Shown here piece by piece: positions 16,384-24,319 of a stretch of DNA of 64,000 nucleotides. The notes under the pieces were generated by a model. It was not told where the DNA came from. It ran no database searches and saw only the letters and a list, made by a program, of their open reading frames with translations. The stretch is from Rhodococcus sp. SGAir0479 (GTDB taxonomy: Bacteria; Actinomycetota; Actinomycetes; Mycobacteriales; Mycobacteriaceae): NCBI RefSeq assembly GCF_005484805.1, contig NZ_CP039432.1, positions 372,001 to 436,000 on the forward strand, written 5' to 3'. The stretch's first letter is position 1. Every line of letters starts with the position of its first letter. Both the position numbers and the translations under genes were made by a program.

Positions 16384-17121
16384 TCAGACGATGACCGGCG
16401 GCCCGTAGCTGACGACCACGTCGTCGGCCACGTCGGTGGACGCGGTGAAGAGGGCGTACGAGCGAATCGAGACCGTTCCGATCGCACTGTTGACCTCGAG
16501 GTGGATGTCGCGCAGCGTGATGGCGCACTGCATCGACCTGCACTCCTTCCGCTGCACCGGAACCGTCGCGATGGTGCCGGGGGTGATCTGCGTCGACAGA
16601 TTGCCCTCCACCGGAGTCTCGACGCCCACCTCGAGCGCCTGCCCGTTGAACAGTTCCACCACCGGGGGGACCTCGGGATCCCCGGTGAGGATCAGGTTCT
16701 CGGACGTCTCCGGGATGTACACCACGCCCGGCGTGATCCCCGCGTTGCCGGTGATCACCGCGCCGTTGGAGATGTCGGCCTGGTAGCCGATCTGGTAGCC
16801 GACCTCGAGCACACCGCCCGTGAACGGGGCGCCGCCGTTGCCGCTGACGGTCGCCAGCGAGCGTCCACTCGCGAAGACGTCCCGGGTGAACTGGTTCCCG
16901 GACAGCGGCACCACGCTGTTGACGGATTGGCCCGTCTGGGTGACGTCGAGTTGCCACCCGTCGAAACTGACGGCATGGGCCGAGGTGTCGGGCTGGGAAC
17001 TGACCGCGGCACCCGCGGAGCCCACGGTCACCGTCAGCGCGAGGGCGGCAGCGCCGGCGGCGACGGCGGTGCCGGACCGGACGAGCCTGCGGCGAAGGAG
17101 AGACCGGCGATTTCCGTGCAT
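16384..17121 (-). CDS. MspA-family outer-membrane porin
   Basis: A 245-residue exported protein: signal peptide about 1-39 ending near GSAGA, then a single MspA domain. The hallmark strands are WQLDVTQTGQ, the NQFTRDVFASGR rim segment, LEVGYQIGYQ and the closing IRSYALFTASTD. MspA proteins form octameric channels across the mycolate outer membrane for small hydrophilic solutes. Start at ATG 17121 after GAGGAA; the frame to 17238 is rejected. Unusual: a CxxxxC pair (Cys194/Cys199) in the loop before the last strands, absent from MspA itself. It interrupts the rimJ-glpR order on the opposite strand. Confidence 0.9.
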   Translation of the reverse strand: MHGNRRSLLRRRLVRSGTAVAAGAAALALTVTVGSAGAAVSSQPDTSAHAVSFDGWQLDVTQTGQSVNSVVPLSGNQFTRDVFASGRSLATVSGNGGAPFTGGVLEVGYQIGYQADISNGAVITGNAGITPGVVYIPETSENLILTGDPEVPPVVELFNGQALEVGVETPVEGNLSTQITPGTIATVPVQRKECRSMQCAITLRDIHLEVNSAIGTVSIRSYALFTASTDVADDVVVSYGPPVIV

Positions 17122-17624
17122 GGGAATTCCTCGTCTTCGTTCGTTTCGCGACCGGGGACGCCGGCCTCGGGGGCATTGATGGCGGGTCGACGACTGGTGG
17201 GTTTGTGTGCGATCGAGTATTGGCTCCCAATCACTCACGCGTAAGATTTTGGCGACTTGTTTTCATGAATTTCATAAAGGAACGCTAACGATTCGATGAC
17301 GCGCGTCAATTGCGCCATTCGCGGCAAACCAGCCGAATTGGCATATTGGATAGCTTGCATTCTTCGCGTGGACGGAAAAGCGGGACCGCCGCGGCGCTGC
17401 GGTGCCCGGGGTCCCCGACGCCCCGCGCTACGGCACCCGAGCCCACCCGGCGTGAATCTCGAGGCTGCAATTTCGCTCTCGAGAGGTGATAATCGAGTGA
17501 CGGGTGTGACACCTGCGAAAGGTGAGTCGGCGCGTCGGCGCCGACGCGAGGTCGGATGCCACTACCCTGAACGGGTCATTGGCGTCATACGTGCTGGTAG
17601 ACGAATGGGAGGAGGGCCGCCGGA
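17122..17624. promoter_or_regulatory. divergent porin/glpR intergenic region with palindromes
   Basis: 503 bp without a supported gene. The part 17200-17370 is clearly AT-richer than its surroundings and should hold the porin promoter. Palindromic elements: TGACGCGCGTCA (17297-17308), CACCT-N5-AGGTG (17510-17524) and CGCGTCGGCGCCGACGCG (17531-17548, perfect 18 bp). A TACCCT -10 candidate for glpR is at 17563-17568. The regulators are unknown. Confidence 0.5.
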
Positions 17625-18446
17625 ATGCCGAGTTCCTCGATCATCTGGGTCGCGCTCGTCGCTGTCTGGCTGTTCGTCCTTGTACCGATGCTCGTCAGCA
17701 GGCGGCCTCGCATCCGACAGACCACGGACGCGGCACTCGCCACTCGAGTGCTCTTCCGGGGTGGGGCGAGTCGGCCGGCACGCGGACCGGCGGCCGGACA
17801 CCGCAGCGACCCCAACTGGCAGCACGGACCCACCAGTCAGAGCAGTGACACCCACGGCGACGACATGTACGGCACAGACGCGGAGGACCGAATGGACGTT
17901 CACGCCGATCCCGAGATGACGGACGACGCAGCCGATCGGACGCGCGGCGCAGCGCGGGACTTCGTCCCGAACCGGCGCGGGCGCGGTGGCTTCGACCCCG
18001 AGGCGGACGCGATCGCGCGGGCGGCCCGGTATCAGTTCCGCCAGCGCGCGGTCCTGGGGCTGGTGTTCGCGGCCCTGCTGACCGCCGGTCTCGCCGTCGC
18101 GCTCACATCGGTGATGTGGTCGGTGTTCGCCGTGGTGGCGTGCGCGCTCGTCGGATACCTCGCGTACCTGCGTCGCCAGGTCAATCTGGAGCAGGAGATC
18201 CGTCGTCGCCGGATGGCGCGCCTCGGACGCGCGCGCCTGGGTGTCGAGTCCGACTCCGACGACGAACTCCGCCTCGTGCCGTCACGGCTGCGTCGACCCG
18301 GCGCGGTCGTGCTCGAGGTCGACGACGGCGATCCGGCCTTCGATCATCTCGATCATTACGACGCCGAGGCGGTGGAGTACGGCGACCGTCGCGGCTACGA
18401 CGGCTACGCCGACGGGCACGGCATGCGCCGCGCGTCCGGCATGTGA
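17625..18446 (+). CDS. glpR: Glp receptor-like membrane protein (GlpR/SepX family)
   Basis: A 273-residue protein with an N-terminal membrane helix (about 4-24, IIWVALVAVWLFVLVPMLV), a charged low-complexity cytoplasmic region, two further helices at about 142-180 and an acidic, Tyr/Asp-rich tail. The layout matches the Rv0996/GlpR and Streptomyces SepX family. GlpR recruits the MoeA-like Glp protein and FtsZ in Corynebacterium to coordinate division and polar growth; SepX acts in the Streptomyces divisome. The Glp partner is the MoeA at 14454. A GGAGGAGGG site precedes ATG 17625. Confidence 0.85.
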   Translation: MPSSSIIWVALVAVWLFVLVPMLVSRRPRIRQTTDAALATRVLFRGGASRPARGPAAGHRSDPNWQHGPTSQSSDTHGDDMYGTDAEDRMDVHADPEMTDDAADRTRGAARDFVPNRRGRGGFDPEADAIARAARYQFRQRAVLGLVFAALLTAGLAVALTSVMWSVFAVVACALVGYLAYLRRQVNLEQEIRRRRMARLGRARLGVESDSDDELRLVPSRLRRPGAVVLEVDDGDPAFDHLDHYDAEAVEYGDRRGYDGYADGHGMRRASGM

Positions 18447-18460
18447 CGTTCGAATGCACG

Positions 18461-18492
18461 GGGCGCCCGGTCACTTCGGTGGCCGGGCGCCC
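18461..18492 (+). terminator. glpR terminator with UUCG loop
   Basis: Bases 18461-18474 pair with 18479-18492 (one G-U wobble) around a TTCG tetraloop, 14 bp after the glpR stop, followed by a short T-containing tail. Confidence 0.85.
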
Positions 18493-18593
18493 TTGTCGTT
18501 CGGCTCTTTTCGGCTCCTGACCAGCCGATTCGTCGATCGGGCCCGGGTGCTGTTAGAGTTTGCGAGCGGTCAGCGAAAGCGAGACCGTGGTTC

Positions 18594-18669
18594 GGGGCTG
18601 TGGCGCAGTTGGTAGCGCGCTTCGTTCGCATCGAAGAGGTCAGGGGTTCGATTCCCCTCAGCTCCACCA
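18594..18669 (+). tRNA. alaT: tRNA-Ala (anticodon CGC)
   Basis: A full cloverleaf: acceptor GGGGCTG/CAGCTCC (one G-U), D arm GCGC/GCGC, anticodon arm CTTCG/CGAAG with loop TTCGCAT giving anticodon CGC (reads GCG), T arm AGGGG/CCCCT with TTCGATT loop, and an encoded 3' ACCA. GCG is a frequent alanine codon at this GC content. It is followed at once by a terminator. Confidence 0.95.
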
Positions 18670-18670
18670 C

Positions 18671-18702
18671 AAGAAGGCCCCTCCCTCGGGAGGGGCCTTC
18701 TT
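18671..18702 (+). terminator. tRNA-Ala terminator
   Basis: Perfect 15-bp arms (18671-18685 and 18688-18702) beginning directly after the tRNA CCA end, ending in TTCTT: an intrinsic terminator. Confidence 0.88.
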
Positions 18703-18766
18703 CGTGTCCGGGCTTCGTGTTTCGGGCTCTCGTGTCCCGGGCTGCTCGGCGCTCGTCCGGGCGCCC

Positions 18767-19183
18767 TCAGCGCGAGGCGTCCGGCGGAATCTCGGGCAGA
18801 CCCTCGGCGGCCCGGAGTTTCTCCGCCAGCGTCGTCAGGAGCGCCTGCGATTCCTCCGACAGATCGAAGGCGCGGGTGGTGAGCCGGCGCAATCCGTAGC
18901 CCTGCAACTGCGACAGCAGTTCGAGGTCGTGGTCGACCTTCGCGGCGTAGATGTCGTTGAAGAAGTACGCCGGCTTGACCTTGAAGAATTTCGCGAATGC
19001 CGCGACCGTCTCGTCGGAGGGGTTGGTGCGCTGGCCGGACCGCAGCTGCGAGATGTACGGCTTGGAGATCTGATGCCCGTCCGCGACCAGAGCGTTCGCC
19101 ACCTCGGCGTTCGTGTGGGGCTTTCGTCCCGGAGGGTGGACGGTGTCGAAGAGCTTGTTGAGCCGTGCAGCGAAGTCAGACAT
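18767..19183 (-). CDS. espR: EspR-like nucleoid-associated HTH regulator
   Basis: A 138-residue XRE-type protein that aligns over its whole length with mycobacterial EspR (Rv3849): N-terminal arm FAARLNKLFDTVHPPGRKPHT, helix-turn-helix with YISQLRSGQRTNPS (about 42-55), the KVKPAYFFNDIYAAKVD segment and a C-terminal dimerisation region. EspR is a global nucleoid protein that bridges distant sites and activates the espACD/ESX-1 loci in M. tuberculosis. ATG 19183 gives the family N-terminus; a frame to 19231 adds 16 residues. Repeated ATTGTTCG sites upstream may be autoregulatory. Confidence 0.88.
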   Translation of the reverse strand: MSDFAARLNKLFDTVHPPGRKPHTNAEVANALVADGHQISKPYISQLRSGQRTNPSDETVAAFAKFFKVKPAYFFNDIYAAKVDHDLELLSQLQGYGLRRLTTRAFDLSEESQALLTTLAEKLRAAEGLPEIPPDASR

Positions 19184-19227
19184 CGCGACGATAGTAGCAC
19201 CGGAGGTAACCAACGGGTAGCTCACAA

Positions 19228-19299
19228 ACAATGATCGGTCAATTGTTCGGCATGGTTCCGGATGACTACTTTCGTTCCCGCCGGTCGGTACATTGTTCG
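19228..19299. promoter_or_regulatory. candidate espR operator: repeated ATTGTTCG sites
   Basis: CGGTCAATTGTTCG (19236-19249) and CGGTACATTGTTCG (19286-19299) are 12/14 identical and exactly 50 bp apart, about five helical turns. AACAAT at 19228 and ATTGTT at 19242 make the first site also an inverted repeat. They lie 45-116 bp upstream of the espR start, fitting a protein that binds as bridged dimers. Confidence 0.5.
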
Positions 19300-19412
19300 C
19301 CCAGTAGCCTCGCGATAGCTCACTGACGGAGCGGTATTCCGGCCCCGCCGTGGTCGGGTCCGTTCGGTACTACGCCTGGAAAAAACGGGTCACTGCGCGG
19401 AAACTGGGATTC

Positions 19413-19568
19413 ATGGACCGCAGAATGAGCGACAACGAATTGCGTCGGGCGATTCGCGTGCTGCGCGAGCGCGCGGACGACGCGCGCAGCCATGGCCGCC
19501 CGGAGGACGCGGACGGCATCGAGAGGACCATCCGCGACTATCAGGACGAGATGACACAGCGTCTCTGA
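19413..19568 (+). CDS. small helical protein, unknown function
   Basis: A predicted 51-residue charged protein starting at ATG 19413 (ATG 19425 also possible). The sequence SDNELRRAIRVLRERADD is strongly helical with alternating Arg/Glu, compatible with a small DNA- or protein-binding helix pair. The last seven residues and the stop codon come from the first unit of a 22-bp tandem repeat, so the C-terminus may be a recent extension. No family recognised. Confidence 0.5.
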   Translation: MDRRMSDNELRRAIRVLRERADDARSHGRPEDADGIERTIRDYQDEMTQRL

Positions 19569-19620
19569 CGAGATGACACAGCGTCTCTGACGAGGCGGCG
19601 CGGCGTCTCCGACGAGGCGC
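19545..19620. repeat. 22-bp tandem repeat, about 3.4 copies
   Basis: Two identical 22-bp units (19545-19566, 19567-19588), a diverged third (19589-19610) and a partial fourth (19611-19620). The unit begins GACGAGATGACACAGCGTCT. The length is not a multiple of three, and the stop codon of the small ORF lies at the first junction. Confidence 0.85.
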
Positions 19621-19691
19621 GTAGTGGCGTGCGCCACGTACACTGCCGACACGGATCGAATCGTGAAGTGAAGGTGGGGGAGCAGCGCGCA

Positions 19692-20531
19692 ATGGCGATC
19701 ACGACGCTCGACGGAAAGAAGTGCCTGATCACCGGTGCTGCCAGCGGGATCGGTCGCGCCACCGCGGTCGCCGCGGCGGGGCGAGGCGCCGAACTCTTCC
19801 TCACCGACGTCAACGAGGTGGGCCTCGCCGAGACGGTCGCCATCGTCGGCCGCGCGGGCGGCACCGTGAGCTTCTCTGCCGCGCTGGACATCTCGGACTT
19901 CGAGGCCGTCACCGCGTTCGCCGACGAGATCCACGAGCAGTTCGGCAGCCTCGACGTCGTCATGAACGTCGCCGGCATCTCCGCATGGGGCACCGTGGAG
20001 AATCTCGAGCATCGGCACTGGAAGTCGATGGTGGACGTGAATCTGATGGGGCCGATCCACGTCATCGAGCGGTTCGTGCCACCGATGATCGCCGCCGGCC
20101 GCGGCGGACATCTCGTCAACGTCTCGTCCGCGGCCGGTCTCCTGGCACTGCCCTGGCACGCCGCGTACAGCGCCGGCAAGTTCGGTCTGCGCGGGGTGTC
20201 GGAGGTGCTGCGGTACGACCTCAAACGGCACGGTATCGGGGTGAGCCTCGTCGTTCCCGGGGGCGTCCGGACGCCCCTGGTCGACACCGTCCAGATCGCG
20301 GGCGTCGATCGCTCCGATCCGCGGGTCCAGAAGCTCACCTGGCGGTTCGAGAAGCGCGCGGTCACACCCGAGAAGGTCGCCACCTGCATTCTCGCGGGGA
20401 TCGAGAAGAACCGGTACCTGGTCTACACGTCGGGCGATGTCCGGTTCGGGTATTGGTGGGCCCGTAAGTTCGCACCGCCGTACGAGTTCGTGATGCAGAA
20501 GGCCAACGACCGGTTCAGCAAGCTGCTCTAG
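19692..20531 (+). CDS. SDR-family oxidoreductase
   Basis: A 279-residue classical short-chain dehydrogenase. The cofactor loop TGAASGIG is at 14-21, the NAG-equivalent motif NVAG at 92-95, catalytic Ser145, Tyr159 and Lys163 in YSAGK. Asp39 after the second strand suggests NAD rather than NADP. The C-terminal extension with aromatic residues resembles mycobacterial membrane-associated SDRs. ATG 19692 follows GGTGGGGGAG; a frame to 19629 is rejected. Its last 17 bp overlap the convergent ABC ATPase gene. Confidence 0.9.
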   Translation: MAITTLDGKKCLITGAASGIGRATAVAAAGRGAELFLTDVNEVGLAETVAIVGRAGGTVSFSAALDISDFEAVTAFADEIHEQFGSLDVVMNVAGISAWGTVENLEHRHWKSMVDVNLMGPIHVIERFVPPMIAAGRGGHLVNVSSAAGLLALPWHAAYSAGKFGLRGVSEVLRYDLKRHGIGVSLVVPGGVRTPLVDTVQIAGVDRSDPRVQKLTWRFEKRAVTPEKVATCILAGIEKNRYLVYTSGDVRFGYWWARKFAPPYEFVMQKANDRFSKLL

Positions 20532-21228
20532 GGGCCTGCTGCCGGGAGCCGGCCGGTGCGGCGGAGCGCAGCGCTCCGCTGTGCATCTCGTACGCCGCGT
20601 CGACGAGATCGAGTTGGCTCAGATCGTGGGTCACCATGACCGTCGCGACCGACCGTTCGCGGCTGAGTTCGGCCAACAGCGCGACGATCTCCCGGCTCCG
20701 CTCCTCGTCCAGCGCCGAGGTCGGCTCGTCCACCAGCAGCACCGCGGGATCGTTCACGAGGGACCGAGCGATCGCCACCCGCTGCCGCTGGCCACCGGAC
20801 AGCTGGTTGGGCCGCCGGTCCAGTTGGCCTTCCAGACCCAGGCTGCAGAGCAGTTCGCGGGCGCGGGCGCGGCCGTCCCGGACCGAGCCGCCGCCGAGAT
20901 GGGTGATCATCAGCAGTTGCTCGGTGGCGGTGAGCGACGGCAGCAGATTCGACTGTTGGAAGACGAAGCCGAGCTTCTCGCGGCGCACGTCGGTGCGCTC
21001 GCCGCGGTCCAACCCGGTCACGTCCGTCCCGTCGATCGCCACCGTGCCGGCATCCGGTGCGGTGAGTAGCCCGGCGACGGCGAGCAGGCTGGACTTACCG
21101 GAGCCGGACGGTCCGGTGACCGCCACCAGTTGTCCTAGGGCCACGTGCAGGTCGACGTCGTCGAGGGCGCGGAGGCGGCTGTCGCCGTCGGGGTAGGTGA
21201 GGACGATGTCGCGGAGGTCGATGCTCAT
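20515..21228 (-). CDS. MacB/LolD-type ABC ATPase
   Basis: A 237-residue ATPase of the lipoprotein/efflux class. Walker A GPSGSGKSS (39-47), signature LSGGQRQRVA, Walker B VLLVDEPTSALDEE and the H-loop THD are intact. It pairs with the FtsX-like permease that precedes it in the same operon (start 37 bp after that stop). The nearby histidine kinase and regulator, divergently transcribed, probably sense the transported or inhibitory compound. Confidence 0.9.
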   Translation of the reverse strand: MSIDLRDIVLTYPDGDSRLRALDDVDLHVALGQLVAVTGPSGSGKSSLLAVAGLLTAPDAGTVAIDGTDVTGLDRGERTDVRREKLGFVFQQSNLLPSLTATEQLLMITHLGGGSVRDGRARARELLCSLGLEGQLDRRPNQLSGGQRQRVAIARSLVNDPAVLLVDEPTSALDEERSREIVALLAELSRERSVATVMVTHDLSQLDLVDAAYEMHSGALRSAAPAGSRQQAPRAAC

Positions 21229-21265
21229 CGAGCGGTCCTTTCGGGGACGTGGGTGGGGCGGGGGG

Positions 21266-22333
21266 TCAGCGGGCGTTCGCGAGCGCGGTCTGCGGGTCGA
21301 TCGAGACGATGCGCGCCAGGGCCGCGGCGGCGCCGATCATGCCCATCACGATGAGGGCGGCGAAGGGGACCAGAGTGCCCGACACCGTCAGCGTGAACGG
21401 GACGAACCGGGATGCGATGGCGCCCAGTCCCACTGCGGCGAGGCTGCCCAGTCCGGCGCCGAGGGTCAGCACGATCAGGGACTGCCCGAGCGCGTCCTTC
21501 AACAGGTACTTCGTGGAGGCACCGACGGCCTTGAGGACCGCGAGGTCCTGGCCGCGCTGGATGGTCCAGACGGTGAAGAACGCGCCGACGACCAGAGCGC
21601 TGACGGTCATCAGCATGGCCTGCATGAGCAGCAGCGATCCGCGCTCGGAGGTGTACGAGCCGATGGCCGCGAGCGCGCCCTTCTCGTCGGTGACGGCCGT
21701 CCCGGACGCCGCCGCCGCGCGGTCGCCGTCGAAGCCTCCGGTCGTGCGCAGTGCGATCACGGTGCCGTCGCTGCCGCCGGCCGACGGCAACGACGCCCAG
21801 GCGCCGTGGTCGATCCACACCACCGGCTGATGACTGTAGAACGCGTCGTCGACGAGTGCGGCCACCTCGAAATTGCTGCCGCCGATCGCGATCCGACTGC
21901 CCACGCCCCAACCGTTGTCGTGCGCGAGGTCGGCGTCCACCGCCGCGGAATGCGCGTCGAGTGGCACGGGCGAGACGAACGAGCTGCCGTCGACGCCGAA
22001 CGCGGAGGCCGCGACGTCCCGGGTGCCGGTGGAGATTCGGACCGGTGCGATGCCGACGAGGGCGGCGGCGTCGACACCCTCCGCGGCGGCAAGTGCGTCA
22101 CGCTGCTGTGCGGACACGGAGGATTCGCCGAAGGACAGTGCCTGACCGTCGGCCGGCTCGCCGAACGCGAAGTGGTCCGCGCCCAGCTGCTGCACGGCGG
22201 CGACGGACTGGTTACCCAGTCCCGAGGTGAGTCCGGACAGCATGACGACCATCAGGGAGATCAGAAACAGCGCCGAGCTCATGAGTGCGAACCGGCCCTT
22301 GGCGAAACGGAGGTCTCGGATACTGAGGAACAT
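21266..22333 (-). CDS. FtsX-family ABC permease
   Basis: A 355-residue MacB/DevC-like permease: N-terminal membrane helix (about 16-38), a large extracytoplasmic domain (about 40-230), then three helices in the FtsX domain with the motif LAVLKAVGAST. Such permeases move lipoproteins, peptides or drugs out of the membrane rather than import solutes. ATG 22333 is preferred to an in-frame ATG at 22390. Forms a two-gene unit with the ATPase at 20515. Confidence 0.88.
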   Translation of the reverse strand: MFLSIRDLRFAKGRFALMSSALFLISLMVVMLSGLTSGLGNQSVAAVQQLGADHFAFGEPADGQALSFGESSVSAQQRDALAAAEGVDAAALVGIAPVRISTGTRDVAASAFGVDGSSFVSPVPLDAHSAAVDADLAHDNGWGVGSRIAIGGSNFEVAALVDDAFYSHQPVVWIDHGAWASLPSAGGSDGTVIALRTTGGFDGDRAAAASGTAVTDEKGALAAIGSYTSERGSLLLMQAMLMTVSALVVGAFFTVWTIQRGQDLAVLKAVGASTKYLLKDALGQSLIVLTLGAGLGSLAAVGLGAIASRFVPFTLTVSGTLVPFAALIVMGMIGAAAALARIVSIDPQTALANAR

Positions 22334-22447
22334 GTGATCCAGCCTCGTCCGGACGCCCGCCGGCGGCATCGCGCATCGGTTGGGTTCCACGCTCCATCGA
22401 AAGTTGGAGATCCCTGGTCACGGCCACGATTGCCCGGTCGGCGGTGT

Positions 22448-22453
22448 TAGCGT
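22448..22453 (+). promoter_or_regulatory. -10 element of the NarL-type kinase gene
   Basis: TAGCGT, seven bases before ATG 22461. A short inverted repeat CTCCA...TGGAG is seen upstream near 22390 and could be the regulator's site. Confidence 0.4.
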
Positions 22454-22460
22454 GAATGCA

Positions 22461-23672
22461 ATGCGGAACCCTGACGACTACCACGGCGACACGGCGCACC
22501 GTGGTGGCGTGGCACCCGTGTTGCGCGTCATGCAGATCGGTGCGCACGCCCTCTTCGTGGCGCTGTTGGCCGTCGGGACCGGGCGGGCCCTGGCCGCCGA
22601 CGACGGACGCTGGTGGATTCCGGTGCTCGCGCTGGCCGAACTGGGCTGGTACGGGTCGGGTGTCGTCTTCGCGAGACGTAGCCGCGACACCGGTGCGTCC
22701 GCGGGACGGCTGTGGCTCGGTGTCCTGGTGCTCGGCTGGCTGGTGCTGGTGCTCGCGAGTCCCGACTTCGTGTGGCTGTCGTTCGCGTTGTTCTTCCTCT
22801 GTTTCCATCTGCTGTCGGTCCCGCAGGCGCTCGGGGCGACGGTCGCCCTGACCGCGGTGTCGGTCTCCGCGAGCCTGTGGCACGGCGTGACCAACACGAC
22901 CGCGTCGATCGTGGGGCCGGCGATCGGCGCGGCCGTCGCGGCCGGCATGGCGGTGGTGTACCAGCAGTTGGTGCAGGAGGCGTCCGAGCGTCAGTCGCTG
23001 GTGGACGAACTGACCGAGGCGCATCGCGAGTTGCTGGGGGCGCAGGACGAACTGGTTGCGTTGCAACGTGAATCCGGTGCGCTCGCCGAACGGTCGCGGC
23101 TGGCGCGCGACATCCACGACACCCTCGCCCAGGGCTTCTCGTCGATTCTGCTGCTGGCCCGGGCCGGGGCCCGCAACTCCGAGCCGGTGCCGATCTTCGA
23201 CCAGATCGCCGAGACCGCGCAGCAGAACCTCATCGAGGCGCGGCGGGTGGTCGCGGCACTGGCGCCCGCGGACCTCGAGACGGCGCCGCTCGAGTCGGCG
23301 CTGCGCCGCCTGCTCGATCGATTGACCGACCAGACCGGCATCGCCGGCGAACTGATCACCGACGGAGAGGCGGTCGCGCTGCCGATGGACTACGACGTGG
23401 CCCTGTTGCGCGTCGCGCAGAGTGCGCTCGCGAACGTACGGCTGCACTCGCACGCGCAGCGGGTACGGGTGACGCTCGGTCACGCCGGCGACGAGGTTCG
23501 ACTCGACATCGTCGACGACGGTGTCGGTTTCGATGCGCGTGAGGCCGGCGGGTTCGGTCTGCGCGCGATGCGTGACCGGCTGGCGGAGCTCGGCGGGACG
23601 CTGGTCGTCGAATCCGCTCCCGGCGACGGAACCGCCGTGGCGGCAACACTTCCCGTCGGGAGGGCGGTGTGA
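22461..23672 (+). CDS. NarL-type sensor histidine kinase
   Basis: A 403-residue kinase: five to six membrane helices in the first 165 residues, a coiled-coil linker, a HisKA_3 dimerisation domain with phosphorylated His219 in RDIHDTLAQ, and a HATPase with DDGVGFD and GFGLRAMRDR. The start is ATG 22461 because TAGCGT lies seven bases upstream; GTG 22452 would overlap that element. It overlaps its response-regulator gene by 4 bp and diverges from the ABC permease gene, a usual resistance-sensor layout. Confidence 0.9.
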   Translation: MRNPDDYHGDTAHRGGVAPVLRVMQIGAHALFVALLAVGTGRALAADDGRWWIPVLALAELGWYGSGVVFARRSRDTGASAGRLWLGVLVLGWLVLVLASPDFVWLSFALFFLCFHLLSVPQALGATVALTAVSVSASLWHGVTNTTASIVGPAIGAAVAAGMAVVYQQLVQEASERQSLVDELTEAHRELLGAQDELVALQRESGALAERSRLARDIHDTLAQGFSSILLLARAGARNSEPVPIFDQIAETAQQNLIEARRVVAALAPADLETAPLESALRRLLDRLTDQTGIAGELITDGEAVALPMDYDVALLRVAQSALANVRLHSHAQRVRVTLGHAGDEVRLDIVDDGVGFDAREAGGFGLRAMRDRLAELGGTLVVESAPGDGTAVAATLPVGRAV

Positions 23673-24295
23673 GGAAGGTCCGGGTCCTGTTGGTCGACGA
23701 CCATCCGGTGGTACGTGCCGGTCTGCGCGCCCTCCTGGCGTCCCACGACGGTATCGAGGTGCTGGCCGAGGCGGCCTCCGGGGAGCAGGCCGTCGCACTG
23801 GCGGCGGACGCGAAACCCGATGTGGTGCTGATGGACCTGCGTCTGGGGGCCGGGATCGACGGCGCGTCCGCGACCGCGCGGATCACCGCGGCGCCGGAGC
23901 CGCCGCGGGTGGTAGTGCTCACCACGTACGACACCGATGCCGACATCCTGCGCGCCGTCGAGGCCGGGGCGTCGGGATATCTGCTCAAGGACACCGCGCC
24001 GGACGTCCTGATCGACTCGGTGTTCGCCGCGGCGCGCGGCGAGACGGTCCTGGGGCCGGACGTCGCGCAGCGGTTGTACCGGCGGATGCAGCAGCCTCGG
24101 GCCGATCTCAGTGCCCGCGAGGTCGAGGTGCTCGCGCTCGTCGCCGAGGGCCTGTCGAATCGGGCAATTGCGAAGCAGCTGTTCGTGAGTGAGGCCACGG
24201 TGAAGTCGCATCTCGTGCACGCGTTCACCAAGCTGGAGGTCGACAGTCGCACCGCCGCGGTGGCCGCGGCGCGCGAACGTGGCCTCATCGCCTGA
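23669..24295 (+). CDS. NarL/LuxR-type response regulator
   Basis: A 208-residue regulator. Receiver with acidic pocket DD (10-11), phospho-acceptor Asp56 in LMDLRLG and Lys in LLKDTAP; C-terminal LuxR helix-turn-helix with SAREVEVLALVAEGLSNRAI and ATVKSHLVHAFTKLEV. GTG 23669 overlaps the kinase stop (GTGA). Likely targets are its own promoter and the ABC pair across the divergent intergenic region. Confidence 0.93.
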   Translation: MRKVRVLLVDDHPVVRAGLRALLASHDGIEVLAEAASGEQAVALAADAKPDVVLMDLRLGAGIDGASATARITAAPEPPRVVVLTTYDTDADILRAVEAGASGYLLKDTAPDVLIDSVFAAARGETVLGPDVAQRLYRRMQQPRADLSAREVEVLALVAEGLSNRAIAKQLFVSEATVKSHLVHAFTKLEVDSRTAAVAAARERGLIA

Positions 24296-24305
24296 CCGGG
24301 CGGAG

Positions 24306-24311
24306 TACCGT
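24306..24311 (+). promoter_or_regulatory. -10 element of the DUF2505 gene
   Basis: TACCGT, eight bases before ATG 24320; leaderless transcript predicted. Confidence 0.45.
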
Positions 24312-24319
24312 CTGGTGGC

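Noticed and set aside
17296-17919. Plus-strand frame in the porin/glpR gap
   Set aside because: Runs out of frame into glpR and has no recognisable domain or ribosome site; treated as chance.
19545-19620. Possible CRISPR or phage attachment repeat
   Set aside because: Head-to-tail 22-bp repeats with no spacers, integrase or tRNA overlap; the tRNA at 18594 is 0.9 kb away.
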